DNA from: Turritopsis dohrnii
Lineage: Eukaryota > Cnidaria > Hydrozoa > Anthoathecata > Oceaniidae
Length of the DNA stretch: 64,000 nucleotides
Reading direction: 5' to 3'
NCBI GenBank assembly: GCA_027922465.2
Contig: BQMF02000010.1
Span: forward strand, 1,860,001 to 1,924,000
Each line of letters starts with the position of its first letter. Position 1 is the stretch's first letter. A program made the position numbers and the translations under genes. Under the pieces are notes generated by a model. It saw only the letters and a list, made by a program, of their open reading frames with translations. It had not been told where the DNA came from and made no database searches. Positions 47,341 through 58,054 of this stretch are shown one piece after another.

Positions 47341-47900
47341 CTTTCTGATATAGCATCAATAAAAAAAAAGTTATCCTAAAGAAAGTTTAACTCAATTACA
47401 ACGTAAGTGAAAAACCGTGAAGACCATCCGTCAAGGAGTTTTCAAATCTGATCTCCCATTTCGAAATGATCATGCTCACAATTCTTCTTGTTTTTATTGT
47501 GTTTAGTTTATACAATGTTAACAAAAGTTTAAATGTATATATTTGTTTCTGTGTAAAGGTTTGCAAAAACATTCATCTGAATTTTTTTGAGTTTTCGGAC
47601 AAAAATTTGTTTTTGTTTCCGTTGTATAGCTTGCAATGTATAGCTTGCTGTGTGTACACATTGGAATGCTTGAGCGCGGGGGCATTTTTTAGCTAAAGCT
47701 ACATGCTAGTTTTTATGAATTAATATTGAAAGTGGCCTTTTTGTATTACATTTTGCATAGAGTTTTGGGTCTGTCATTAACTATTTTGAATAAAAAAACA
47801 ATCCGAAATCCGAACAGACTTTCCGAAAACGACAAAAAACTGTTACGGAGATAGATAGATAGAATGTCTAAATCAAAACAATTTCCTTCGCTAAGGCGCG
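47341..47900. other. No gene seen
   Basis: AT-rich with two overlapping short ORFs of low complexity and no recognised motif. Ends at the 5' breakpoint of the CR1-like sequence. Confidence 0.5.
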
Positions 47901-47904
47901 GAAA

Positions 47905-50092
47905 TTGAATTACTTGAAACAAAATGATCACAAACCATTGAAAGAGTTATTTCAATTACATGGTTATAAAGAAACTGTCAAAACTGCTACTCGGATTACA
48001 AAAGACTCAGAAACACTGATTGATTTGATTTTATCGAATGCAGAAAATAACATCTCGAACAGCGTGGCGATTACGTCATCATTAAGCGATCATGAAATGA
48101 TTGTATGTAAAAGGAAAATTAACAACTTAAAACTTGCACCAAAAACCATTCAATGCCGTGATTACACGAAATATGATCCGACTGCTGTACAAAATCAATT
48201 ATCGGAGAAAAATTGGGAAAATATTTACCAATTTAACGATCCAAATACAGCCTGGGAGAGGTTACGATCAGATCTTGTTGAAATACTTGATGTACATGCA
48301 CCTAAAATCACGAAAAGGGTAAAGGGAAAACGATCATCTTGGTTAACAAGAGATATCAAAGCAGAAATGGACCACCGGAACAACCTTTTTAGAAAATTCA
48401 AAAAATCTAAAATTAAAAGTGATCACAACAACTATAAAGTCGTCAGAAATCGAGTTAATAATATGATCCACAGAGCACAGAAAAATCATCATCAAACACT
48501 TTTAAAAGATACAGAGAAAAATCCAGATAAATTTTGGAGGACACTTAAAGACATCTTCCCAACAAAAAGATAAATCGACATGCCCGAGATCATATTTTAT
48601 AAACGGGAGACTTACATCAAACAAAAAGAATATGGCGACAAGTTTCTGCTCACATTTTACTTCCATTGCAAACAAGTTGAAAACAAAGAGTCTTCCATTT
48701 ACCAACTTTGTGTGGAAACTACCGATCATTAACTTTGATGCAAAATCTAACCTCAAGTTTAAATTAAAACCAGTCACAGTCAATGAAATATTTATTCTAC
48801 TAAAGAAACTCAAGAGGAAAAAATCTGCTGGTGCAGATTCGCTTCCTCCTGGATTCTTGAAGGACGTCGCGCAGCAGAGAGCAGCCCCAGTATGCCACAT
48901 CATCAACCTTTCCTTCGAAACCGGCATCGTTCCACGAGAATTCAAACATGGAATCATAACCCCAGTCTACAAAAGTGGTCCTAAAAACATTTTGGACAAC
49001 TACAGACCGATCACGGTACTCCCAATTTGTTTAAAGATCTTCGAGAAATGCATATACAAGCAGCTCATAACTCATCTTGAGTCTAATAAACTTCTTCCAT
49101 CATACCAACATGGCTTACGAGCTGGTAGGAATACCGAATCTGCTGTCACACTTTTCGTAGACGAAATCCGCCGAAATATGAATGAATCTGAGTAAAGCGT
49201 TTGATACCCTGTCGCGTAGTCAGATTCTTGCAAACCTATCAGCCGCTGGAGTACAGGATACAGAAAATGAACTTTTCACTAACTATCTTTTTAATCGTAC
49301 CCAGACTGTCTGTTTTGACGACTCTCACAGTGAATACCAACATGTTACCTGTGGTGTGCCTCAGGGCTCGATTTTAGGTCCTCTGTTATTCTTACTATCA
49401 TATAATGGAGCTGGTGAAGTTATCAAAAATTCCATGTTATTAATGTACGCTGATGACACAGTATTGTTCACATCTGCTAAGACGTTAGGTGAAATTGAAC
49501 AAATACTGACCGACGACTTCGGATGTATAACCACGTGGCTCGAATCCAACGAATTAATTGTCAACCTCAAAAAAAGGAAAAACCGAGTGTATGCTCTTCG
49601 GTACGAAACAGCGACTGAAACAAAACAAACTTACCATCGAGTATCGAGGAAGTATTATAAGCTCTACCTCAAGTTTCAAGTATCTTGGAGTCCACTTTGA
49701 TAATTCCGTTACTATGCAAGATCACTTAGATAATACCTGTCTGTGGGAGATTACACTTACTGAAACGGTTGAGAGAAAAGCTGACACGGAATGCAGCGGA
49801 AACGATCTACAAAACCATGGTTATTCCTCTTCTGACGTACTGTTCTACAGTCACTTGCAGCTACAACACCAGCTTCATGAAGAAACTTGTGAGTTTTGAA
49901 ACCCGTGCATCCCTTATTATTGGAGGTAGCCCGAAATTATCGAGTGAAAAGGAGACAAAGAAACGTCTGTGCACACAGGTGTTCGATTGCATTAATGGTA
50001 ACGCGTGCGATTCATTGAAAAGTTACTTTAATATTAAGGAAAACAATACTCGCAACAAAGGGACTTTGATTAGATTACCTAAAGCCAAATAA
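47905..50092 (+). pseudogene. CR1-like non-LTR retrotransposon, 3' half (end of EN and RT), frameshifted
   Basis: Coding runs through several frames. 47905-48573: end of EN (NYLKQNDHKPLKELFQLHGY, TLIDLILSN, SLSDHEMIV) and a basic linker. 48632-49195: RT blocks KKSAGADSLPPGFLKD, ITPVYKSGPKNILDNYRPI and a GLRAGRNTESAV box. 49182-49700: LSKAFDTLSRSQIL, GVPQGSILGPLLF, catalytic MYADDTVLF. 49558-50092: thumb region (KTECMLFGTKQ, FKYLGVHFD, IYKTMVIPLLTYCS) up to TAA. At least four frameshifts and a 5' breakpoint near 47900 make it inactive. It resumes almost where the copy at 34115-36092 stops. Confidence 0.8.
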
Positions 50093-50202
50093 GAGGCTTA
50101 TAAAAAGAGTTTCGAGTTTCAACGAGCGAAAATTTTTAACAGCCTATCACTTGAATGCCGTTCAAGTAAATCAAAGGCTGATTTTATACGTTAAATAAAT
50201 AA

Positions 50203-51176
50203 ACTAGCCGCCAAGGCGGCGTCGCTCGCCGCCCATGTTCAGCCTGCGTTGTATCACCACCTGCTCCAAATTATTGCACTTAAAACCAGCGACAAGACTT
50301 CCTTTGCTGCTGGCTTTATCGCTAAATAAAGCTCGTTTGCACGTGAAGAGAAATACGTTCGTGGTGTTTCAAATCTTGCATGTTCTTAACGCAGCCGTTT
50401 ATTGTCGCGGTCGCATTTAAAATGTCAGCAGACTTTCTTGCTATACACAATGCATTCCGAACATGAACTGCACGTGGTTTTTCTTTACGATTTTAAACCA
50501 ATCAAAGATCAGTTTAACAATACACTCAAATTGCAGAGAGAAAAAGCTTTTCAACTTATTATTAGCTTTTGTTTTACGCGCTCTAACATGGGTGCTGTCA
50601 GAAGTAGGTGAAAAGATGGTTTGTCTTAAAAAGATCACACGGGAGGAGAAAAAATGCACGTGCTAAATGAATGAAGTGAATAAAAAACGTTCGATCAGAT
50701 TAAAATAGATTAAAAGAAATAGATTAAAAGAAATTAAGACAACTATTAAGACAAAAGCAAAGTTTTCTTTACCTATCGGCTTTTAAACATTTTGATTGCT
50801 CGAAAAAAAGTTCACCCGTCTCAGACAGTCAGGCAAGCGTTAGGATACACTGGCAAACCGAACATGCTGCCACGTTCTGCCACTGCTGCTTTTTGCCCAA
50901 ACTGTTTATTCAGTTTCTTTGTATTTAGTTGATGTATTGTTTTCAAAGCCAACGTAGCCCTTGGAATATAAAACTAACAATAATAATAAAAACAAAACGT
51001 TATCTCTATTTGTTCACCAGCCAAAAAAGTCACGTTCGATTGGGGTTGCAATGTATTTGTTTCGAACTCACGTCGCACACAAAAAAAGAAATAATTTCGC
51101 TCACAACTCAATCTACTATTTTGCGTGACTTACAGACAGACAGACAGACGGAGAATCGGCTATTAATATATAGATA
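50203..51176. mobile_element. Unclassified insert in the CR1 3' UTR
   Basis: The CR1-like 3' sequence is interrupted by about 970 bp that begins ACTAGCCGCCAAGGCGGC (a GC-rich hairpin) and ends with GACAGACAGACAGACGG and TTAATATATAGATA. These ends recall a widespread class of invertebrate repeats, but no target duplication or ORF of known type was seen. Confidence 0.5.
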
Positions 51177-51428
51177 GTTTTAATTATTATAAATTTTACC
51201 ACCTTATGTTCTACATTCGTTATGTGTTAGTTCTAATTCTTCTTTTTTTTCCTTGTGCTGTTTTTCGTTTTGTGTGGCTTACTAACCTTATCAACATTCT
51301 GGGACGCGGGTGGGAAACAGGACCCATTGGAAACCAGTAGATTTTATGTATATATTGTATATATTATAATCTTCACTGAATGGTGTAAATATCCTGTATA
51401 AATATTCGTAATAAATAAATAAATAAAA
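51177..51428 (+). repeat. CR1-like 3' UTR and AATA tail
   Basis: Segment with GGAAACCAGTAGATTTTATG and a terminal (AATA)n tract (51408-51428), typical of the 3' end of CR1/L2-like elements. Continues the retrotransposon after the insert. Confidence 0.55.
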
Positions 51429-53090
51429 TGAAAGATCAGTTTTTAGTTTATCGCATGATTTTGTGTATTTCCTCCTCCTCAGCGTTTTTTGACAGTAATC
51501 TAAAATACAAAAACCCTATTTAATGAGAGGTGTTATAACAATCACAAAAATGAAAACATCTAGAGTAAACAGAACACATACCAGTAACTGCTTGATACAA
51601 TCTTTTCTTCTCACTTTTTTTTGTTATCATGTTAAGAGAACAATAAGCGACTTGGTTGGAAAATAATCTAAATAAAGAATGACAAACACTTTTAGCAGAA
51701 CAGAACAAACAGAATGCAGAAAGGATACATACAATAAAGTAGTGTGTGCAACAAGCATAGAAAATCATGAAAATTAAATTAAAGAAGTTAATTACCATTT
51801 CAGTATTAAATTAACAGCGTACTAGAAATCTGATCTATTTACTTGAATTAACTGAAACCTGAAAAACAGGCAAAACATTCATGTCTATCATTAAACTCCA
51901 TAGACATTTCGAAACATCATCGAAGTGTATATGACAGAACAACAAACTCTTAACAAGCACAAAAATTAAATATCAATGCAAAAAACACAAGAATAACATA
52001 GATACTGATGTATTTATATCTTTATATCTTGAATATAAAAACAAATATGACAGACAAACTTTTCCAAAAACTCGTTATTGTGCTCGTTATTGGGTAAAAT
52101 AAAATAATCTAGAGTATCTTTATCAAAGTGAAATGTCTAAACTTTAAATGTCTAAACTAAACTTCGCATCCATCATAGTAAAATAACCGTCATTTTAAGA
52201 AATTCATCTTTTCGTACAACTTCAAAGTTCTGAATGGAAAGAAAGTATTTCATGCGTTCGAAAATTTGTTCTAAAATTTTTGCTATGTCATTGTGGATGG
52301 TTTCTACTTATTGGTAGTAAGTTATTAATCAGAAATGATTACTACAGTTAAATTTGTAATGAATTACTGATTAATTTACTAGAAATTATAACTTGTTATG
52401 ATTTGCTCCTCAAAAAGGATTCCATAATTTCATGGTACTACATTATACTGCTAGGATGACTTTTAATCATGTCAATATTCTGAAGTAACTACAAGCAAAA
52501 ACATCACAGTCATCATCTATGAGCCATCCACAAATCACTTCATTACATTACTACACTTCTACTACTACATTAAACCAACGACAAAGCAAATTGAAACAGA
52601 AAAAATCTCTCACGGAATGAAACAGGAAAGTCAGTAAGTTGCTAATATAAAGTTAAACAACAAACTGAAAACTTGAAATATTGCCAGAAATCTTTAGAAA
52701 TCAAGCATAAATCTTCCACTACTTACTACTCACGTCCTCAAACTAACATAAACATTTACTTAATCTCAAGTAACAAAATTATATAGATTTATATATTTAA
52801 AATTATATTTAAAAAGTAAAAAACACTTACCAATTTATCAGCGAAGTCTTGATTTATGCAATGAGAAATCACAACTTCCAGAAATATTTTGTAAAATTGA
52901 CGAACGAGAGATCCGATAATGTTAGAAAATGTTTCAAAGCTTTTTACCAATGAAATGTCAATCTTTTTGATACTTAAAAGAAAGATATAATAGTTGTTTT
53001 TGCAAAATAAAAAAAAAAACTGACAAGTTTGAAACTTTTATATCAATATTTACGAATACACTATTAATATTTACCCCCGTTATTTCCTCC
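51429..53090. other. No gene seen
   Basis: 1.6 kb of AT-rich sequence with short ORFs only. It may include intron or 3' flank of the ZAD-like exon downstream of 53340 on the minus strand. Confidence 0.5.
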
Positions 53091-53099
53091 CGCCACGCG

Positions 53100-53343
53100 C
53101 GAAATCTGAATTCAAGGACGTCTTAAATACGCATTAAAAACGTCTTTCGGGGTCCTCGTTTAAAACATGAATTCGACGGCATTGCGAAAACGATAATAAG
53201 ACGTCTTCAAAACGTCTGATTCTAAGACGTCTTCTGAAGACGCATTATGGGCGTCTTAAATGCGCATTATCAAGATACGTCTTATGAAGACCTGATTAAG
53301 ACGAATTAAAGACGTCTTCAAAACGTCTTGTGCCGGCTGGGAG
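53100..53343. mobile_element. AAGACGTCTT-rich element fragment
   Basis: Dense GACGTC-centred motifs (AAGACGTCTT and variants) ending in CAAGACG's inverse TTGTGCCGGCTGG at 53343. The same end, CCAGCCGGCACAAGACG, starts the larger element at 54407. The left border is unclear. Confidence 0.6.
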
Positions 53344-53992
53344 TATTTGATTTGCAGATCTTTAGGTGTCTCTTTTGAATCAAATTTTTTTCCGCAAGCA
53401 GCATTTAAAACATCCACAAAAAATGGATGTCTTTCATAAAGTTCCTTCCAAAGTTTTTCATAAGAAAACTGAGATAATGCATCAAGGAGTAGTGATTTGT
53501 CACCTTTTCTTTTGCATAGATTTCCACATGACTCATTCAGTTCTTTCAATATTAATTTCTTGTTTACTTCCATAGCAGATTTCTGTTCTTCAAACAATTT
53601 TTTACGAGGTGTTAGCATATTTTCATTTGACTCATTATTTTTATGGAGTTTTGTTGATTTATTGTTTGGGGATGTATGGAGTCGTTTTAGTGAAACCATT
53701 TGTCGTAGCTTTATTTTTGTTTGTTGAGATGTATGTTGAAATATGTACATCTTGTTCAAAAAGGTTTCACAAGGTAGGCAAATAACATTTGGTAAAGGGT
53801 CATCTTCTTCCACTTGCAGACCACAGCAATGAGAGATTTTCCCAGATAGGTGCTTTTCTTTTCCTTTTTTGTTAAAAATATTACTAAGGCGTTTCGGCTC
53901 TTTCAACTCACTGCATAATCTACAGTGTTGATAAACCCCAAGATTTTTCAAATATACCTTCTTAGGAGTCGAATTTGTTGGATTCTCCTTTT
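53344..53992 (-). CDS. ZAD-like zinc-binding exon
   Basis: Minus-strand exon beginning after acceptor TTTTAG (53993-53994), about 216 codons. Residues near the start show C-x2-C (HCRLCSELKEPKR), a spacer with ISHCCGLQVEEDDPLP, then ICLPCETFL, which is the C-x2-C ... C-x2-C order of ZAD (zinc-finger-associated) domains with their DDPLP-x-x-IC signature. ZADs mediate protein-protein contacts in insect C2H2 factors, and similar domains occur elsewhere in animals. A Lys-rich linker and a helical region (LSQFSYEKLWKELYERHP, VDVLNAACGKK) follow. The reading frame then runs directly into the AAGACGTCTT element (SQPAQDVL...), so the natural 3' end is lost or spliced out. Upstream exons were not found. 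Confidence 0.55.
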
Positions 53993-54002
53993 CTAAAAGC
54001 AA

Positions 54003-54406
54003 AGTTAAACTTATTTAAAAAAAATGTAATTATAAGCTATTTTTTATTTTAAGCTATTTTTAGCTTACAAATAGATCAAGAAGAATAGAAATCACAAACA
54101 ATTTTTCACTACCTTTCTGTTTATTCCCTTCTGTGTTGATTTTTACTCATCAACACTTATATTTTCAATAAAACATTTCTATATAATTAGCTATCCTTTC
54201 TTCCTTTTCCCTATACTAACTAGTGGATAAGTGGATAGTGTGTGTGGTGCGCACCATGTGGTATGGTTGGGAATATTTCTATGCATAATAATATCTATAT
54301 ATAAGTTTAATTTAGTACATAGTAGCCGAGATAATGTCTTTTAAACAGATAAGTATTGTAAGTATCTTTTCTCTTTGTTGTTGTTGTTGATATTTTCAAA
54401 TACTTC
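54003..54406. other. No gene seen
   Basis: AT-rich spacer; presumably intron upstream of the ZAD-like exon. Confidence 0.5.
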
Positions 54407-55924
54407 CCAGCCGGCACAAGACGGCTTTTAGACGTCTAAATCAAGTCTAAGTTACGTCTTTAGAAAGACGTCTAGCTAAAACGTCTTTTAGACGTCTTTA
54501 AGATATCTTGAAAAATCTAAATCGTCTAAAAGACGTCTAAAAATCGTCTTTAAAAGTACGTATTTTATTGACACTTCCAAGACGTCTTTTAAACGCCTTT
54601 AGAAAGACATCCTTCTCCAGACATATTAAAGACGTCCTTAATATGTCTATTTTTATTTTTTCCGCTTTATTCGATTTTCGAATGTTTGATATTCGATTTC
54701 ATGTCGGGGTGAAACATTTAGTTTAATAATCTATTTATGTTGTTATGTTCAGTCAAACTACGAGGACAAATGAATTAATGTCATTATAAAAGGTTTTATA
54801 TGATCATATTTGATGCTTAGTTTTTTAAAAGCTGGTTGATTTTCGATATTAATGATATACTGCTACCTATTTACCACCCACTGATTATCGTATCTAAACC
54901 AAATTAATTCTTAAGCAGTTTCAAAAATGTTCCTTCGAAAAGTTCTTGGTCGTGCTGTTTACCAAATCATGTAAGTAAATCTTTTAATTTTTAACTCCCA
55001 ATATTAATGAAATTTCGTAAAATCTTTGGTTGTTTTGCTAAGGTAATAACATGTATATTCAGCGATTTTGTTGATTTGCTCTAGTTTTAATGTTAAATGA
55101 TGGGTGTACTCTGTATGTTTACAGATTCACATACTTGATCATTCTCTTTCGATGCTTTTGTTTTGGATGTTAGAGAAAAAAAGTCTTTTGCAAAACGTGT
55201 AAATGTATTGGTTTAGTAAATGTTATTTTATACAGAAGTCTTCCCTACATTATTTTTGTATTTCTTTATTTTATTCCAGGTTGATGACATATGGAAGAAA
55301 TAATAAGAGATACGATTCTAAATGCAAGTGTACGAAAATGAAGATACTTTGCTAGCATACCATGAACTAGAGCCTCCTCCAAGTTATGATGAGTTATATC
55401 TAACACAAGACAGGGTTTTTCAAACGTTATGTATTTCAGCAAGAAAGTGAACTACACTTAAAGTCTTTTTCTGCCTATATTTTATTTTGTTGTTTTGTTG
55501 TATTACGTATGAATAAGTACTGATTCATTCGAAAGAATATAAACATTTTAATTCAACTTAGATGTTTTATTTTCCCTTTAAACGTATAAAGGACGTCTAG
55601 AAAAAGTCTATTTTGTCCTCTTCCAAAACGTCTTTCCTAAGACGTCTTTCAGACGCATTCTCAAAACGTCTTTTAAATATCTTAACAAGACGTCTAAAAG
55701 ACGTCTAGAAAAGGTCTATTTTGTCCGCTTTCAAGACATCCTTCCTAAGACGTCTTTAAGACGCATTCTTAAGACGTCTTTTAGATTTCTTGACAAGACG
55801 TCTAATAGACATCTTAGATTAGACGTCTTAAAAGCGGACAAAATAGACGTTTTTTAGACGCCTTTTAGACGGCAAATGCGACGTCATTTAGACGTCTTCT
55901 AGACGTCTTTGGGTCGACTGGGTT
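54407..55924. mobile_element. TIR element with AGACGTCT satellite arms
   Basis: Imperfect inverted termini CCCAGCCGGCACAAGACG and CTTTGGGTCGACTGGG. Both flanks (about 54420-54660 and 55585-55915) are packed with AGACGTCTT-type palindromes in a loose 15-25-bp spacing. The centre (about 54660-55580) is non-repetitive and has small ORFs, including 55322-55450. Confidence 0.65.
54926..55450 (+). CDS. Small ORFs inside the AGACGTCT element (PPPSY motif)
   Basis: A possible short first exon (ATG 54926, MFLRKVLGRAVYQI, donor GTAAGT at about 54971) could splice to acceptor TTCCAG near 55280. Separately, an ATG at 55322 opens a 42-residue ORF (MQVYENEDTLLAYHELEPPP...) that contains PPPSYDEL, a PPxY-type WW-domain-binding motif, and ends at TGA 55448-55450. 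The two are not in one frame by the simplest splice, so their relation is unclear. It may be a captured gene fragment. No homologue is recognised. Confidence 0.3.
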
Positions 55925-57311
55925 GCGCTTCGTCAATTTGTTGTTACCATTTTTTGTTTATATTCGCACTCGCTTTTGCACTGGCGCTATCCTCGCCAGA
56001 TTTGAAGCGGCCCTCAAAAACATCTGATTTTTCGTGAACCAATCAGAATCCAGAAATAGACCGGCCGTGCCGCCAGGGCCTTCTTTCTTTAGAAGAAGCC
56101 CTGGGATCGAGGTTGCTACTTCATGTCACGGTTTCTTTTTTTACCTCGAAAAGGAAAATTGATTAACATTATTGAAAAAGTTCCATGATATGTTTCGCTA
56201 GTTTCAATTGCAATTTTCCTCAATTGAATGATTTATGGCTGTTATAACCTTTCCTTATCACTTTGTTCCTGTATCGCTAATTTCAATTGTGATAAGAATT
56301 TACATCCAATAATCTGCACAAATTGTGTTCTACACACTGTGTAATAACCTCGGAATTCCCTTGATCTGTCAGTGGAAGTTCCATGAAACTTTTATTATAC
56401 TGTTTTTTTAATTTTAATAATGCGGGTAAAATGTTTGCTCAAAGCTCGAATTGTTTTTGACAGAAAAATGATTGAAAATTCCAATTTTTTCTCCTAAACT
56501 TAAAAGCATCAATCCTTCCAAAGCTACAGGATGTAACCAAAGTTTTGTTGGTGTGAAGAGCTTAAGAAGGAAATATTTCATCTATGAAAAACCGTCTACA
56601 AAAGAGCCGAAAAGAACCTTTTATCAGAAAGAAACCCAGTTAAATATTCATGGAATTCATCATCGAAAGATACACTGGCTTTCCACAAAAGCAACGTTAC
56701 TTTGAAATTACCTAGTATTTTACTTACACATAATTGTAACTGTTATAATGAAAAACTTCAACTTCTTTTGCTGGTCTATTCTAATAATGTAATTTCAGCA
56801 AACCTAATAATGGAATGTGGAATATCTCCACATTCTGGAATTATGTTTTCTAAGAACTTTACATTATAGAATCACCCTTTCAAGGGCTGACCACTTGTCT
56901 GTGAGTGATACGTTTGTCAAATTTATACAGGAATAATTATCCAAAAGAGCTGTTTAAAGTTGAATTTCAAAATTGAACTATCGAAGAGTTAAATTACCAC
57001 CTAGGAAATAACAAATCCTACTATTTTTATTTGTTTTAAAGAGAAAACTACAAATGGGATAATTCTGGAGTATGCAATCCTTGTCAGCAACTGGAAAACG
57101 TGAAATTATTTCCACAATGAAAAGATACAAATTTTTTGAAATTTTTCTCCAAACTTTAAAAATTAACTACTTTATAACAATAATACTAATTTTTGAAATT
57201 TCAAAGAACCTCTTTCTGCCAAGTGAAAAGAAAACACTGGCGTATACAGCTTCTTGATGCGTGTGAGAGAGATAGCTAATGAATGATTTCAAGTGAAAAA
57301 CACTTTAAAAC
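55925..57311. other. No supported gene; partial MITE at 56070-56115
   Basis: AGAAGCCCTGGGATCGAGGTTG (56092-56113) is an arm of the 137-195 MITE family, with a shortened opposite arm (CCAGGGCCTTCTT). A 77-codon plus ORF (56472-56705) has no recognisable domain. Confidence 0.45.
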
Positions 57312-57700
57312 ATGAAGAAGAGCCTTAACAGGCATAAAGATTTCTGCATTTTTCGTTCATACTTTATACTCAAAGAAAATCCACTTGATATCATTCAAAA
57401 CGTGAAGAAATAGTAACATAAAAACATTATCATAACACTTTTAAACGTTTCTGGAAATTTTGATAATTCATCTCATAATGATTCAAAAGATATTTTGAGA
57501 TATGGATGCGATTTTGAATTATGAATGGATGTACGCCATTTTCTGTCACGCGAATTGACATTTTCACAAACTGCCATATTAGACATAAACAGGCGCCGTG
57601 GACGCATAGTAATCTCGCTAGGTTTCGACAGTAAGAAAAATAAAATGAACCAAGAATACGGACGGTTTTAAAGATTTCTTGCTTACGCAGAAGTGTAACA
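57312..57700 (-). mobile_element. Short, decayed H1b-like element
   Basis: On the minus strand: ACTTCTGCGTAAGCAAG head (about 57675-57693), CCGTCCGTATTC segment, ACTGTCGAAACCTAGCG body start (57615-57631) and a 3' end TGCAGAAATCTTTATGCCTG (57335-57354) with a degraded stem-loop. About 0.39 kb with most of the body deleted. Confidence 0.55.
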
Positions 57701-58054
57701 ATGCTGGAGGGAAGATTCCTTTATATTCATCACAAAAACATTACTTCTGGACGAAGACAGTGGATCCACCATTCGTTGTTTTATCCTACTAATGGAAGAC
57801 AGCTGAAAAGTACATGTACAAGAAGCCAAGAAATTCTTCACTGTGAAGACAACTAATCTTACATTCACGTGAATTACTATGATAGAATTCGAAAACAAAA
57901 TTAGATCTTGTCACAAATAATATGTTCGTGTAAATGTAAACAGGATTTTAATGCAGTTATGATTTCGGGATGAAGACCAACAAGGAATAAATTTCTTATT
58001 GCGCAAACTGAATATTTTCTCCTTGAACAATGACTCAAACGCTCGATAAATTAT
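57701..58054. other. No gene seen
   Basis: Spacer between the H1b relic and H3 copy B. Confidence 0.5.
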
